Shown piece by piece: positions 54,679 to 64,000 of a DNA stretch of 64,000 bases. Below the pieces are notes generated by a model. The model saw only the letters and a list, made by a program, of their open reading frames with translations, was not told where the DNA came from and ran no database searches. Source of the DNA: Aquirufa lenticrescens (lineage in GTDB: Bacteria > Bacteroidota > Bacteroidia > Cytophagales > Spirosomataceae). The stretch is taken from assembly GCF_019916085.1 (NCBI RefSeq), contig NZ_CP049834.1, positions 1,688,501 to 1,752,500 on the forward strand. Reading direction: 5' to 3'. A program made the translations under genes and the position numbers. Numbering within the stretch: position 1 is the first letter of the stretch; every line of letters begins with the position of its first letter.

Positions 54679-55668
54679 ATGACGCGTAAAACAAGCCTAG
54701 TTAATTGGTGCTTTTCCCTACCTGTAGGGATATTTTTGCTTTTCATAGCAACCGCCTCATTTGCTCAGCAAAGTCCACAATTCAGCATTTTTTCGGCGAA
54801 TTCGAATATTGTGAATCCAGCATTTTCCGGTTGGAAGACGAATAATTACGTCGCTCTTCAAATCAGAGATCAATGGTCCGGTTATACTACTTCGAACGAT
54901 GGGTCAGGAAGATTAGGAACCACGTGGCTTTCAGGTTCATTTGGTATTAGCCCAAAAGGAGGTTTAGGTGTTCAGTTTTATTCAGACAAAACACCATCTG
55001 GAGTTTCTCAACAATTGATTCAATTTCAAGGATCCTATCATTTAACGAAGGGCAATGGACTTTGGTCCTTTGGTCTATCGCTTGGATTACAAACCAAAGC
55101 CTTTGATGGTCGTGCCTTCCGAGTGCGAGATCCGAATGACCCCGTGGCTAATTTAGTTTCTGGATCCGCCGTTAGCCAAACCCATCCTGATTTTGGTCTG
55201 GGTGCCGTTTATTCTACCGATACTTGGCAGCTTGGACTCACAGCAGATCACTTAACGGCCCCTCGTTTTGATTTTGATGGAGGCACAGCATCTATGCCAT
55301 TGGACCGTGTTTTTGCCTTACATGGTAGCGCGGAAATTCCTCTGAGTGATTACTTTGATTTATTGCCTTATGCACTCGTTCGCTATTATTCAGGCCAAAT
55401 AGTGCCCGAAGGAGGCGCCAGAGTTTACTACAATAAACTAATTTATGCTGGAGCGGCCTATCGAAATGGGGATGCTGCGATCGGTTTAGTGGGTGTGTCG
55501 ATTCTTCAAAATAAGTTAGATATCGGTTATTCTATGGATATTACTACTTCTAACACATTGAATAAGAAGCCCTTGTCTCACGAAGTATTTTTAAGGTTTA
55601 GAATACCCGAAAGAACCATTCGGCAGAAGCCTGCACCTATTCGAACACCTAGGTTTAGGATTTTATAG
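54679..55668 (+). CDS. PorP/SprF-family T9SS outer-membrane protein
   Basis: 329 residues with a signal peptide (ending TASFAQ). QSPQFSIFSANSNIVNPAFSG is the N-terminal hallmark of PorP/SprF barrels. In T9SS these proteins anchor the secretion or gliding apparatus in the outer membrane. It stands directly ahead of gldKLMN, the same order as porPKLMN in Porphyromonas. Confidence 0.88.
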   Translation: MTRKTSLVNWCFSLPVGIFLLFIATASFAQQSPQFSIFSANSNIVNPAFSGWKTNNYVALQIRDQWSGYTTSNDGSGRLGTTWLSGSFGISPKGGLGVQFYSDKTPSGVSQQLIQFQGSYHLTKGNGLWSFGLSLGLQTKAFDGRAFRVRDPNDPVANLVSGSAVSQTHPDFGLGAVYSTDTWQLGLTADHLTAPRFDFDGGTASMPLDRVFALHGSAEIPLSDYFDLLPYALVRYYSGQIVPEGGARVYYNKLIYAGAAYRNGDAAIGLVGVSILQNKLDIGYSMDITTSNTLNKKPLSHEVFLRFRIPERTIRQKPAPIRTPRFRIL

Positions 55669-55822
55669 TAGGGCCAAGGAAAATTATGTTGAAACCTATC
55701 CAATTGTTAGAATATTCCTTTAAATTTGAGGAATTTGTTAATTCTGTGAGGGGATTATTTTTGATTAAAGGCAATTTTTAATGTGCCATAACGTTTAGAA
55801 AAACAGAAATTTAAAAAGGTAT

Positions 55823-56974
55823 ATGAATTTTCATAATCTGAATAAGAAAGTAGTCTGGCTTTTGTCCCTGGTTGTCCTAACCAGCGTGTTAGCCAGCTGC
55901 GGTTCTAAAAGCAATACAGGTGGAAAGACGTTGAGTTCTTCTAAAAGTACGTCTAAGTCATCTAAATCGAAGGGTTTAAAAGGTTTGTTCTTCAAACCTG
56001 CTACAGAAGATCCCGGTGTATTTAATGGAGAAATCGTTGCAGTAAACCGCAAAGGGTGGTCTCAGCCTACACCATTTGGTATGGTCCTAGTGCCTTCAGG
56101 AAGTTATTTGATGGGTCAAGGGGATGAAGATCCATCTCGTTCTGCTATCAATTTTCCGCGTCGTGTGACTGTTTCAGCCTTTTTTATGGATGATACAGAA
56201 ATCACGAATTATGAATACCGTCAATTTGTGGAATCTCTGTTGCGTGATTCATTATCCGTTTTAGGAGAGACTAAAATCATGTCGGATTACTACCCTGATA
56301 CAACGCGTTGGGCTGAAGATTTGAAAATGCCAGGTTATCAGACGCGTGATTTTACCTATGGTGATCCAATGACGGAGAACTATTTTTCTAGCCCTGCTTT
56401 TGATATGTACCCAGTGGTGGGCGTTAATTGGTCTGCTGCGAAGTATTTCTGTGATTGGCGTTCTAAATTGATGAATAGCTACCGTAGAACACAAGGTTTA
56501 GCTAATCTTCCTCGTTTCACCTTACCTACGGAATCAGAGTGGGAGTGGGCGGCTCGCGGTGGACGTGCTTCAGCGAAATACCCTTGGGGTAATCCGTATT
56601 TATCGAATGCAAAAGGCTGTTTGTTAGCGAATTTCAAACCTCACCGCGGAAATTATGATGCGGATGGATACGAATATACGGCTCCAGCGAATGCCTACAG
56701 TCCCAATGATTATGGCTTGTACAATATGGCCGGTAATGTAGCGGAGTGGTGCGAAGATGCATTTGAAGAAAATGCTTCTGCTGTGACTTGGGATTTGAAC
56801 TCCATAAACCGGGATGCGAATAATCCACGTAAAGTGGTTCGAGGTGGTTCTTGGAAGGACATTGGTTACTATTTAGAAACGGGTACACGTACCTTTGAAT
56901 TTGAGAAAAACAAAAGATCCTATGTAGGGTTCAGATGTGTGATGCGTTACTTAGGCCGTCCAGCATCTAGATAA
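55823..56974 (+). CDS. gldK: T9SS ring lipoprotein GldK
   Basis: 383 residues, lipobox (SVLASC). Ser/Lys-rich linker (residues 30-55), then a formylglycine-generating-enzyme-like (SUMF1) domain: VPSGSYLMGQGDEDPS, FFMDDTEITNYEYRQFV, RFTLPTESEWEWAARGG, NMAGNVAEWCEDAF and VVRGGSWKD. In T9SS it forms the periplasmic ring with GldN; the SUMF1 domain is structural here. First gene of the gldKLMN group; TAAATTTG at 55721-55728 could be its promoter box. Confidence 0.95.
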   Translation: MNFHNLNKKVVWLLSLVVLTSVLASCGSKSNTGGKTLSSSKSTSKSSKSKGLKGLFFKPATEDPGVFNGEIVAVNRKGWSQPTPFGMVLVPSGSYLMGQGDEDPSRSAINFPRRVTVSAFFMDDTEITNYEYRQFVESLLRDSLSVLGETKIMSDYYPDTTRWAEDLKMPGYQTRDFTYGDPMTENYFSSPAFDMYPVVGVNWSAAKYFCDWRSKLMNSYRRTQGLANLPRFTLPTESEWEWAARGGRASAKYPWGNPYLSNAKGCLLANFKPHRGNYDADGYEYTAPANAYSPNDYGLYNMAGNVAEWCEDAFEENASAVTWDLNSINRDANNPRKVVRGGSWKDIGYYLETGTRTFEFEKNKRSYVGFRCVMRYLGRPASR

Positions 56975-57008
56975 TTTAAACCGAAATCTATTATTAAGAA
57001 TTAACAAA

Positions 57009-57746
57009 ATGGAAAAGTCGATTAATGTAATTGCCAGTTTTGGTGCCGCTATCGTAATTGTAGGAGCGCTATTTAAGATTTTACACTGGTCCGGTGCGAA
57101 TGAGATGTTAATGGTGGGGATGTTTACGGAGGCCGCTATCTTTATTTTGTTTGGCGTTCTTTATTTGAAATCGAAAGAGGAAAAACACTATGACTGGGAA
57201 AAGGTGTATCCAGAATTAATGGGAGAAGCTCCACGTCCTGCTGCGGCGCGTCACACGGGTGATGTTCCAGGCTTAGATGCAGAGGCGGTGGCTCATTTGA
57301 CGAAAAGCTTGAAGTCATTAACGGATACAGCGAACAGCTTGTCTGAGATTTCTAAGGCAACTGGTGCGACTCAAGATTTTGTTAAATCATTGAACTCTTC
57401 TGCAGAATCATTAGGTGGCTTGAACAAGTCAGTTTCTGAGGCTTCTCAATCGTTAGCTACTATTTCAGCTTCTTCATCTGAAGCAGCTAAATACACGCAA
57501 AATTATGCGAAGGCTGGAGAATCTTTGGAAAAATTAAACGCCGTATACGAAGCGGAAATCCAAGAAGCGAGCAAGCACATGAAAGCAATCAACGGATTCT
57601 ACGGTAATGTGAATGCGAGCGTTGAGCATATTGCAGCGACTCAAAAAGATGCAGAATTATTCAAGGCAGAATTAGCGAAATTAAACGCGAACATTCAATC
57701 CTTGAACCAAGTATATGGTAGTATGTTAACAGCTATGAAAGGCTAA
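57009..57746 (+). CDS. gldL: T9SS motor protein GldL
   Basis: 245 residues. Two membrane helices near the N-terminus (VIASFGAAIVIVGALFKILHW and MLMVGMFTEAAIFILFGVLYL) carry the acidic residue used for proton flow; the rest is a cytoplasmic coiled-coil-rich domain. With GldM it is the proton-driven motor of T9SS and gliding. Confidence 0.95.
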   Translation: MEKSINVIASFGAAIVIVGALFKILHWSGANEMLMVGMFTEAAIFILFGVLYLKSKEEKHYDWEKVYPELMGEAPRPAAARHTGDVPGLDAEAVAHLTKSLKSLTDTANSLSEISKATGATQDFVKSLNSSAESLGGLNKSVSEASQSLATISASSSEAAKYTQNYAKAGESLEKLNAVYEAEIQEASKHMKAINGFYGNVNASVEHIAATQKDAELFKAELAKLNANIQSLNQVYGSMLTAMKG

Positions 57747-57748
57747 TT

Positions 57749-59341
57749 ATGGCAAGTTTAAAAGAGACCCCCCGGCAGAAAATGATCGGGATGATGTATT
57801 TGGTATTAACTGCCTTGCTCGCTTTGCAAGTTAGTGATGCCTTATTACAGAAATTTGCCCTTTTGAATAGTAGTTTGGAAATGGCAAATCAATCATCCCT
57901 GAACAAAAGTAAAGGTATGGTGCAAGGAATTGAGGAGCGAATTAAAGATCTCCCTAATCCTGCGGCCTATGCGGATGTATTGAAAAAAGCAAATGAAGTG
58001 CGTCGTATTACTGATGCTCTAGTAGGTCATATTGAGAATATCAAAGGCAAAGTATTAGAAGCAGCGGGTGGTATTGATCCAGAAACTGGTAATATCAAGA
58101 ATCCGAAAGAGGAGGAAAAGATTTATGAAATCATGGTGGGAGGAACAAAACAAGGAGAGGCGTATAAGCTTGTTCCGATGTTTGACAAATACCTGAAGGA
58201 TTTAACGCTTGCAGCTGATCCAGGGACTAAATTCCCCTCCTTAGCTTTATCTGCTAAAGAAGATCCGATCGCCAGCAAAGATGCAAATCAAGCGAATAAG
58301 GATTTTGCAGAATTGAATTTTGAGCACACGCCAGTGGCCGCGGCTTTAGCAACCCTATCTCAAAAACAGTCAGAAATTCGTCGTTACGAATCAGAGGTGT
58401 TGAATCAATTAGCGGGAAAAGTAGGAGCGAAAGAGATTAAGTTCGACAAGGTTTTTGCCCAAGTATCAGCGAATGCTAATACTGTCGTTGCGGGTATGGA
58501 ATACCAAGCAGAAGTATTTATTGCAGCTACTTCTAGTGGTTTTACTCCACGCATGAGCTATAATGGTTCACCTTTACAAGTGGTGGATGGACGTGGACAA
58601 ATCAAATTCAAAACTTCAGGTGGTGGATACGATGCGAATGGTTTAGCGAAAAAGACCTACACGGCGTCAGTTTCATATATGAGCCCTGCGGGTCCTAAGA
58701 CGGAATCGATTACGAAAGAATATTTTGTCTTGAAACCTACGTATAATATCGAAACGGGAACGTTGCCAGCGCTATATTTAGGCTGTGCTAACCGTTTGAG
58801 CGTGGCGAGTGCTGGTTTAGGTGCGCTTTGGAACCCAAGCTTTACAGCGGAAGGTGGAGAGGCGATTGCTGGTTCTAATAAGGGGAAAGTGACGATTGTT
58901 CCTACTGCAGCCACTGTAACATTGAACGTAAACAATGCAGGGACTTTATTAGGTAAGGAGACATTTAGAGTTCGTCGTGTACCAAGACCTGAAATTAAGA
59001 TCGTTGGTTCCTCTGGTGCAGAATTGAATGATAAAAGTGGTGAGAATTCTGCAAGTTTACGTTTTGTGAATGCTAAAGCGATTGCAGATGAGTCATTTGC
59101 TGCCACGAATCCGGAGGATGCAAATTACCGTGTCTCTGAAATCGAGGTAGCCTTAGCACGTGGAACGAAACGTGTAGCATCGATTACTTTGCCAGGTGGA
59201 GGATCGATTTCTTCGTTAGCTGGTCAAGCGCAAGCAGGAGATCGCTACCGTATTGAAGTGAAAGGGGTACAACGTAAGAATTTCAAAGGAACGGTAGAGA
59301 CGATACCTTTTTCATTCGTCAAAGTGATTCCATTGAATTAA
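57749..59341 (+). CDS. gldM: T9SS motor protein GldM
   Basis: 530 residues; the start is two bases after gldL. One membrane helix (MIGMMYLVLTALLALQVSDAL) then four periplasmic domains reaching to the GldK/GldN ring. RQKMIGMMYLVLTALLALQV is nearly invariant in the family. Confidence 0.95.
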   Translation: MASLKETPRQKMIGMMYLVLTALLALQVSDALLQKFALLNSSLEMANQSSLNKSKGMVQGIEERIKDLPNPAAYADVLKKANEVRRITDALVGHIENIKGKVLEAAGGIDPETGNIKNPKEEEKIYEIMVGGTKQGEAYKLVPMFDKYLKDLTLAADPGTKFPSLALSAKEDPIASKDANQANKDFAELNFEHTPVAAALATLSQKQSEIRRYESEVLNQLAGKVGAKEIKFDKVFAQVSANANTVVAGMEYQAEVFIAATSSGFTPRMSYNGSPLQVVDGRGQIKFKTSGGGYDANGLAKKTYTASVSYMSPAGPKTESITKEYFVLKPTYNIETGTLPALYLGCANRLSVASAGLGALWNPSFTAEGGEAIAGSNKGKVTIVPTAATVTLNVNNAGTLLGKETFRVRRVPRPEIKIVGSSGAELNDKSGENSASLRFVNAKAIADESFAATNPEDANYRVSEIEVALARGTKRVASITLPGGGSISSLAGQAQAGDRYRIEVKGVQRKNFKGTVETIPFSFVKVIPLN

Positions 59342-59353
59342 CCGTATTGATTT

Positions 59354-60274
59354 ATGAAGTTGAAATATAGTTTATGGGTAGTGATTTGTCTGGTGTCTTT
59401 CGGTGCTTGGGCACAGGAAACGTCGGTTAATCCTAATCCCAATTCGGCACATCCGATTGATGAAGCTGATATTCAATACCGTGCGCAAATTTGGCGTAGA
59501 ATGGATTTGAATGAGAAGATTAACCAACCTTTCTTTGCAGAGAATAACCAAATCTCTAAGTTCCTTATAGACGGAGTGAAGGCGGGACTATTGACTCCTT
59601 ATTCGAATGATTCACTCAATACGAAATTAAGTCTTGAGCAGTTTTTGGACCGCTTGAAATTGAAAGGTAAATTAGAGAACGGCGGATTAACGGCCGAGGA
59701 AATTGCGGCTGGTTTCGGAGGTGACACTAAGCCTGCTGCGGTACCTGCCTCAGGTGGTGGAGCAGATGATGGCTGGGGTGGTACAAAAAAAACAGAAACC
59801 TCTAAGGCGGAAAAGCCAGTGGTAGATGATTTTGATAAAGGCCCAGTAGTGGCTGGAGTTGAATACTACATCCCGAAGCAATTATCAATTTTAGAAATCA
59901 AAGAAGATGCGATTATTGATCGCAAGCGTTCCCGTTTGTATTTTGATATTCAGGCGATTACGTTGAAAATTCCGGCATCACAATCTGATGCTGGTTTAGA
60001 AGATATTGTGGCTTCTTTCCGCTTTAAAGATGTGTATAAGTACTTTAAGAGTAACCCCAATTGTATTTGGTTTAATTCTACGAATGAAATGCAACATCGT
60101 AATATGGCAGATGCTTTTGATTTACGCTTTTTCAGCGCTCGCATTATCAAAAAAGGAAATGCGGCTAATAAAGATATTTTCGATCAATTTGGGGATGGAA
60201 AAGAAGCCTTGAAAAAATCACAAAAATTAGAGCAACAGCTACAAGATAAAGAGGCTGAAATGTGGGAGAATTAA
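59354..60274 (+). CDS. gldN: T9SS ring protein GldN
   Basis: 306 residues with a signal peptide (ending FGAWAQ). IQYRAQIWRRMDLNEKINQPFF is the family start; a Gly/Ala/Pro-rich low-complexity insert (about 115-150) precedes the conserved C-terminal domain (LSILEIKEDAIIDRKRSRLYFDI in part). Last gene of the group, followed by a terminator. Confidence 0.95.
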   Translation: MKLKYSLWVVICLVSFGAWAQETSVNPNPNSAHPIDEADIQYRAQIWRRMDLNEKINQPFFAENNQISKFLIDGVKAGLLTPYSNDSLNTKLSLEQFLDRLKLKGKLENGGLTAEEIAAGFGGDTKPAAVPASGGGADDGWGGTKKTETSKAEKPVVDDFDKGPVVAGVEYYIPKQLSILEIKEDAIIDRKRSRLYFDIQAITLKIPASQSDAGLEDIVASFRFKDVYKYFKSNPNCIWFNSTNEMQHRNMADAFDLRFFSARIIKKGNAANKDIFDQFGDGKEALKKSQKLEQQLQDKEAEMWEN

Positions 60275-60302
60275 TGCCCATAATCTTATTTTAATACAAT
60301 TT

Positions 60303-60322
60303 AAACCACCTTTTGGTGGTTT
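60303..60322 (+). terminator. Terminator downstream of gldN
   Basis: AAACCACC / GGTGGTTT with loop TTTT and a run of T. Confidence 0.88.
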
Positions 60323-60373
60323 TTTTTGTGTAATAGATGTAACTTGCAATGTTAATAGAATCTAATCCATATT

Positions 60374-61849
60374 ATGTCGTATCAACGCAAGACAAAAATT
60401 GTAGCCACAGTAGGTCCCACATCAGAATCAAGAGAAGCATTAATCCAATTAGCTCAGGCAGGCGTAAACGTTTTCCGCTTAAACTTTTCCCATGGAACCC
60501 ATGAGGATCATTTAGAGCGTTTAAAGACGATTCGTTCTATCTCAGAAGAGATGGGTTTGAACTTAACAATCCTTCAGGATTTGCAAGGTCCTAAAATTCG
60601 TACACAACTAGTGGAGAATAATGGGGTTCCTTTAGTTGCGGGTCAACAATTGATCTTTGCGATGGACGAAAACTTATTAGGTACATCAGAAAAAGTAGGT
60701 ACTACCTATACATCGATGTACTTAGATGTGAATCCAGGTGAGCGCATCTTGATGGATGATGGTAACCTGGAAGTGAAAGTACTTGCAGTAGATAAAGTGA
60801 AGAAAGAAGTGGTGACAGAGGTTATCTATGGTGGTATTTTGAAGTCTAAAAAAGGGATTAACCTTCCAGGTACGAAGGTTTCATTACCTTGTTTGACACC
60901 TAAGGATGAGGCTGATTTGTATTTTGGCCTTGATCACGGAGTAGATTGGGTTGCCTTATCTTTCGTTCGTAAGGCGAGCGATATTTGGGATATTAAAGAA
61001 AAGATTAAAGCATACGGTAAAAATACGCGTGTAATCGCGAAAATTGAAAAGCCAGAAGCTATTGATAATTTAGATGAGATTATCGCAGCAACAGACGCTA
61101 TTATGGTGGCTCGTGGTGATCTAGGTGTGGAGATGGATGGTGCGGTAGTACCTTACTTACAAAAAGTGATGGTAGAGAAGTGTACGGCGGCAGGTAAGCC
61201 TGTTATCGTGGCTACACAGATGTTAGAGTCGATGATCACTAATCCTGTTCCTACGCGTGCAGAAACGTCTGACGTGGCGAACGCGGTATTGCAAGGTGCT
61301 TCGGCGACGATGTTAAGTGGTGAATCTGCTTCCGGTGCTTATCCAGTGAAAGCGGTGGAAACAATGGCACACATCCACGAAGTAGTCGAGCAACAACAAA
61401 ATGAAATTGAAATCGTACAAGGTAACGAAGCGGCGATCTACTTTAAGAATCACTCGTTAAGTGCATCGACTTCTGAAAATGTAGCTTTGCAAGATCGTTT
61501 AATCGCTGGTGCATGTCGTTTAGCGCGTGACTCAAAAGCAAAAGCGATTTTATGTATCACGAATTCAGGTTATACAGCGTTCCGTTTATCAGCTCACCGT
61601 CCTAAGGCCGATTTATTCGTGTTTACATCGAATAAGGAATTAATGTCTACGATGGGCCTATTGTGGGGAGCGCGCGTGTTTTTCTACGATCCAGGTACAG
61701 GTAACGCAGAGAAAACAGTAGCTGCGATGGTCGATAAATTAAAGCAAGATAACTTGTTGTCTAAAGGAGATATCTTCGTGACTACCTTGTCTGTTCCAGC
61801 GAATCAAGACAAGAAAACAAATACAGTTCAATTAGGTGTAGTAGAGTAA
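60374..61849 (+). CDS. pyk: Pyruvate kinase
   Basis: 491 residues. KIVATVGPTSESREAL and FRLNFSHGTHEDH at the start, LQDLQGPKIRTQL, the catalytic IAKIEKPEAIDNLDEII and MVARGDLGVE, then VATQMLESMI. Last glycolytic step, phosphoenolpyruvate to pyruvate with ATP made. Allosteric C-terminal domain present (residues 360-491). Confidence 0.95.
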   Translation: MSYQRKTKIVATVGPTSESREALIQLAQAGVNVFRLNFSHGTHEDHLERLKTIRSISEEMGLNLTILQDLQGPKIRTQLVENNGVPLVAGQQLIFAMDENLLGTSEKVGTTYTSMYLDVNPGERILMDDGNLEVKVLAVDKVKKEVVTEVIYGGILKSKKGINLPGTKVSLPCLTPKDEADLYFGLDHGVDWVALSFVRKASDIWDIKEKIKAYGKNTRVIAKIEKPEAIDNLDEIIAATDAIMVARGDLGVEMDGAVVPYLQKVMVEKCTAAGKPVIVATQMLESMITNPVPTRAETSDVANAVLQGASATMLSGESASGAYPVKAVETMAHIHEVVEQQQNEIEIVQGNEAAIYFKNHSLSASTSENVALQDRLIAGACRLARDSKAKAILCITNSGYTAFRLSAHRPKADLFVFTSNKELMSTMGLLWGARVFFYDPGTGNAEKTVAAMVDKLKQDNLLSKGDIFVTTLSVPANQDKKTNTVQLGVVE

Positions 61850-61877
61850 ATCCTATTATTAGGGGCTCGTTTAGATT

Positions 61878-62639
61878 ATGAAAAACAAAAGTTCTTTGCT
61901 TTCATCACTTTTAAAAGGGCTATACACTTTCTGGGCAGGATTGGTTTTTGTACTGATCTTTTTATTATTATACCCATTGATCTTTGTCTTTTTGCAAAGA
62001 CGATCTTGGAAAAGAGTTGCTCATCGGCTTGTCGGGCTGTGGGGGCAACTCTTTTTTCTTTTTGCGGGAATTCGCATCAAAGTGACGCATCACTTTAAGC
62101 CGGATCCGAAACAGACCTATGTGTTCTGTGCGAACCACTTTTCTTATGTAGACATTGCAGTGGTGGTCGTGATTATTCGCCATTATTTCTCTTTTGTGGG
62201 AAAGAATGCGATGAAGAAGATTCCGCTTTTTGGTTATCTCTATGCCCGTTTGAATATCCTAGTGGATCGAAGCGATAAGAATAGTAGAGCAAACTCTTTG
62301 AGTCGTTCGATTCGGGCTTTACAGTCAGGCAGAAGTATCATTATATTTCCGGAAGGTGGGATCATTTCGAAGAACTTTCCTTATATGGCAAATCCTTTGA
62401 AGGATGGTGCATTTATTATGGCCATTCAACAGCAGGTTCCTATTGTTCCCATGAGCTTTCATAATAATCATCAAATCATGGACGAAGATACCCTGATGAT
62501 GCGTCCAGGAACCTTGCACGTGGAGATTCATCCGCCCTTTGACACGAAGGGTTTGACGATGGAAGATTTACCTGTTTTACGGGAAAAAGTGTTTGAATCC
62601 ATACAAAATCCTATCTTAGCGTATTACGGTTTAAAATAA
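61878..62639 (+). CDS. 1-acyl-glycerol-3-phosphate acyltransferase (PlsC family)
   Basis: 253 residues. N-terminal membrane helix, then NHFSYVDIAV (the HX4D motif, slightly changed to NHxxxxD with His present) and the substrate motif FPEGGIISKN. It acylates lysophosphatidate in phospholipid synthesis at the inner membrane; closely related acyltransferases of other lipids cannot be excluded. Confidence 0.85.
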   Translation: MKNKSSLLSSLLKGLYTFWAGLVFVLIFLLLYPLIFVFLQRRSWKRVAHRLVGLWGQLFFLFAGIRIKVTHHFKPDPKQTYVFCANHFSYVDIAVVVVIIRHYFSFVGKNAMKKIPLFGYLYARLNILVDRSDKNSRANSLSRSIRALQSGRSIIIFPEGGIISKNFPYMANPLKDGAFIMAIQQQVPIVPMSFHNNHQIMDEDTLMMRPGTLHVEIHPPFDTKGLTMEDLPVLREKVFESIQNPILAYYGLK

Positions 62640-62645
62640 GCGAAT

Positions 62646-63230
62646 ATGCGTCTTTTTCTCCTGGGTTTTATCTTGACCTTGTTTTCTTGTGGAACGGCCT
62701 CAGAGGAGGAGAATACGGCTATGCCGCGACCTAAAGGGTTTCCTGCGATGGATATTCCGCCGCATCAGTACCAGGCTTTAGAAAAAGGGCATCCGTTCAG
62801 CTTTGAATTATCTAAGCAAGCCGTTGTGAAAAAAGATACGTTTGCTTTGGCTGAGCCCCACTGGATGTACATCTATTATCCACGCTGGGATGCATTTATC
62901 CAGTTGACTTATAAATCGGTGGAAGGAGATCGGAAACGTTTAGATAAGATGATCCGAGACTCCTATGTTTTAGCCTCTAAGCACCAAATGAAGGCGAACC
63001 GTATAGAAGATGCGATTTTGACCACACGCGACGGCCGCAAAGCGACTGTGATCGAATTAGAGGGTGAAGTGGCTACTCCTTTTCAGTTTTTTGCCACGGA
63101 CAGTACGACGCATTTTCTACGCGGAGCGGTCTATTTAAACACGGCAACAAAAAATGATTCATTGGCCCCCGTTATTCGGTATCTAAAACAAGATGCGATT
63201 CACCTGATTCAGACTTTGCGATGGAAATAG
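62646..63230 (+). CDS. gldD: Gliding motility lipoprotein GldD
   Basis: 194 residues with a lipobox (LTLFSC). PRPKGFPAMDIPPHQYQ, KHQMKANRIEDAI, FFATDSTTHFLRGAVYLNT and the end DAIHLIQTLRWK follow the GldD pattern. It is needed for T9SS and gliding, in the outer or inner membrane periphery. Its last ten bases overlap the start of priA. Confidence 0.85.
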   Translation: MRLFLLGFILTLFSCGTASEEENTAMPRPKGFPAMDIPPHQYQALEKGHPFSFELSKQAVVKKDTFALAEPHWMYIYYPRWDAFIQLTYKSVEGDRKRLDKMIRDSYVLASKHQMKANRIEDAILTTRDGRKATVIELEGEVATPFQFFATDSTTHFLRGAVYLNTATKNDSLAPVIRYLKQDAIHLIQTLRWK

Positions 63231-64000
63231 GGGAGGAAAGAACATTTTTTGTGGATGCTTTGCTTCCACTTCCCATTCCTCGGTATTTTACATACCGGGT
63301 GCCTCGGGAATGGGCAGAATTTGTGCAAGCTGGATTGCGGGTGGTGGTACCTTTTGGGACGAAGAAAGTCCTTACGGGTGTGATCGTTACAGTTCATCAT
63401 AACCCGCCGAAGCAATACCAAGCGAAGTATTTATTGGAGATTTTGGATGATGTTCCGCTAGTGACCTCTTCTCAAATCGCCCTTTTTCAATGGGTGGCAG
63501 ATTATTATATGTGCTATCCTGGCGAGGTTTTTCAAGTTGCTTTACCGGCGGGTTTGAAGATTTCAAGCCAATCGAAGGTGCAAGCGAACCCGGAATTTTC
63601 ATGTCCTGAAACGCTGACGGATAAAGAGTTAGCTATCTATGTCGAGATACGCGATAAAGGCGCATTGACCTATGATGAACTTGCCAAATTTGCCGAAGTC
63701 AAAAGCCCCTATCATCTCATTAAAGCCTTAGTGGGCAAGGATGCGGTGATTATTTTTGATGAACTAAAAGACCGATACACGCCTAAAGTGCAGCGAAAAG
63801 TCCGTTTAGCGACTCCATTTGAAGATAAATTAGTATTGACGGATCTGATCCAATCACTGGAGGAGAAACCAAAGCAGATGGCGATATTATTGCATTATTT
63901 GCAATATATCCCGGTCCTAAGAAGCCCGGAAACGAATCAAAAAGGTCTAGCAAAGAATAGTTTTAGTCAAGCCGGGTTATCAGAGAGTTCATTGCAGACC
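63221..64000 (+). CDS. priA: Primosomal protein N' (PriA), 5' part
   Basis: The frame is open from ATG 63221 to the window edge, 260 codons visible. RTFFVDALLPLPIPRYFTYRVP is the start of the PriA 3'-DNA-binding domain, with ALFQWVADYYMCYPGEVFQVALPAG and a winged-helix part after. The helicase domain lies outside the window. PriA restarts stalled replication forks. It overlaps gldD by ten bases. Confidence 0.92.
   Translation, partial: MEIGEERTFFVDALLPLPIPRYFTYRVPREWAEFVQAGLRVVVPFGTKKVLTGVIVTVHHNPPKQYQAKYLLEILDDVPLVTSSQIALFQWVADYYMCYPGEVFQVALPAGLKISSQSKVQANPEFSCPETLTDKELAIYVEIRDKGALTYDELAKFAEVKSPYHLIKALVGKDAVIIFDELKDRYTPKVQRKVRLATPFEDKLVLTDLIQSLEEKPKQMAILLHYLQYIPVLRSPETNQKGLAKNSFSQAGLSESSLQT

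Noticed and set aside
1-64000. CRISPR arrays, rRNA operons, insertion sequences
   Set aside because: No spaced direct repeats of array type, no rRNA-like sequence, and no transposase gene with terminal inverted repeats was seen.

Overview
The window is chromosomal DNA from a gliding-type bacterium of the phylum Bacteroidota, most likely a Cytophagales relative. Evidence: a type IX secretion (T9SS) cluster porP/sprF-gldK-gldL-gldM-gldN at 54679-60274, gldD at 62646-63230, a secreted amylase with a T9SS sorting tail at the left edge, promoter-like TAnnTTTG boxes, little use of Shine-Dalgarno sites, and families largely confined to this phylum (DUF4271, DUF6660, HYC_CC_PP, VirE-N/BT4734).

Layout. 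(1) 1-8087, host: a 5'-truncated GH13 amylase, a secreted amidase and a six-hairpin glycosidase, almost touching; an L,D-transpeptidase; nnrD convergent. (2) 8196-32492, an integrated element of about 24 kb, visibly more AT-rich than the host. It sits in the 3' half of a tRNA-Arg(CCG) gene: the repaired tRNA is at 32443-32514 and the displaced original 3' half at 8168-8217. Its left two thirds are metal resistance. A rightward copper module (8545-14097) holds HYC_CC_PP, HMA-DUF3347, an HMA-AraC regulator, HMA-MauE, a multicopper oxidase and DUF2911. A leftward Czc/Cad module (15200-23509) holds DUF6660, an RND-TolC fusion, the membrane-fusion protein and a P-type ATPase. Gene fragments lie between and after them (possible Argonaute start, DUF2306, HsdR tail, gutted endonuclease). 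Its right third is the mobility and replication backbone: serine recombinase, primase-like VirE-N protein, an unknown protein, a ParB-DNA methyltransferase fusion, a ParB-like protein and a tyrosine integrase next to the tRNA. I see no relaxase or conjugation gene. (3) 32527-37567, host: RluA-type pseudouridine synthase, anmK, lhgO, an ABC exporter. (4) 37672-45201: ilvD-ilvB-ilvN-ilvC, then ilvA and leuA, the branched-chain amino acid pathway. (5) 45399-53741: MscS channel, outer-membrane barrel, lptC, cytochrome c, Sco, a small lipoprotein, recN, sucD, DUF4271. (6) 53835-64000: hemD, the T9SS cluster, pyruvate kinase, a PlsC acyltransferase, gldD, and the start of priA, which runs off the window.

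The element is the least ordinary part. Three things need explaining: a leader in front of the primase-like gene whose terminator-like hairpin has a loop exactly complementary to an upstream segment (26514-26607); a GC-rich 85-nt three-hairpin structure in a gene-free AT-rich gap (25048-25132); and an integration that exchanged a base pair of the tRNA T-stem while keeping it paired. Together with the primase-like and ParB-methyltransferase genes they suggest an integrative element with its own controlled replication but no visible conjugation machinery; that reading is inference.
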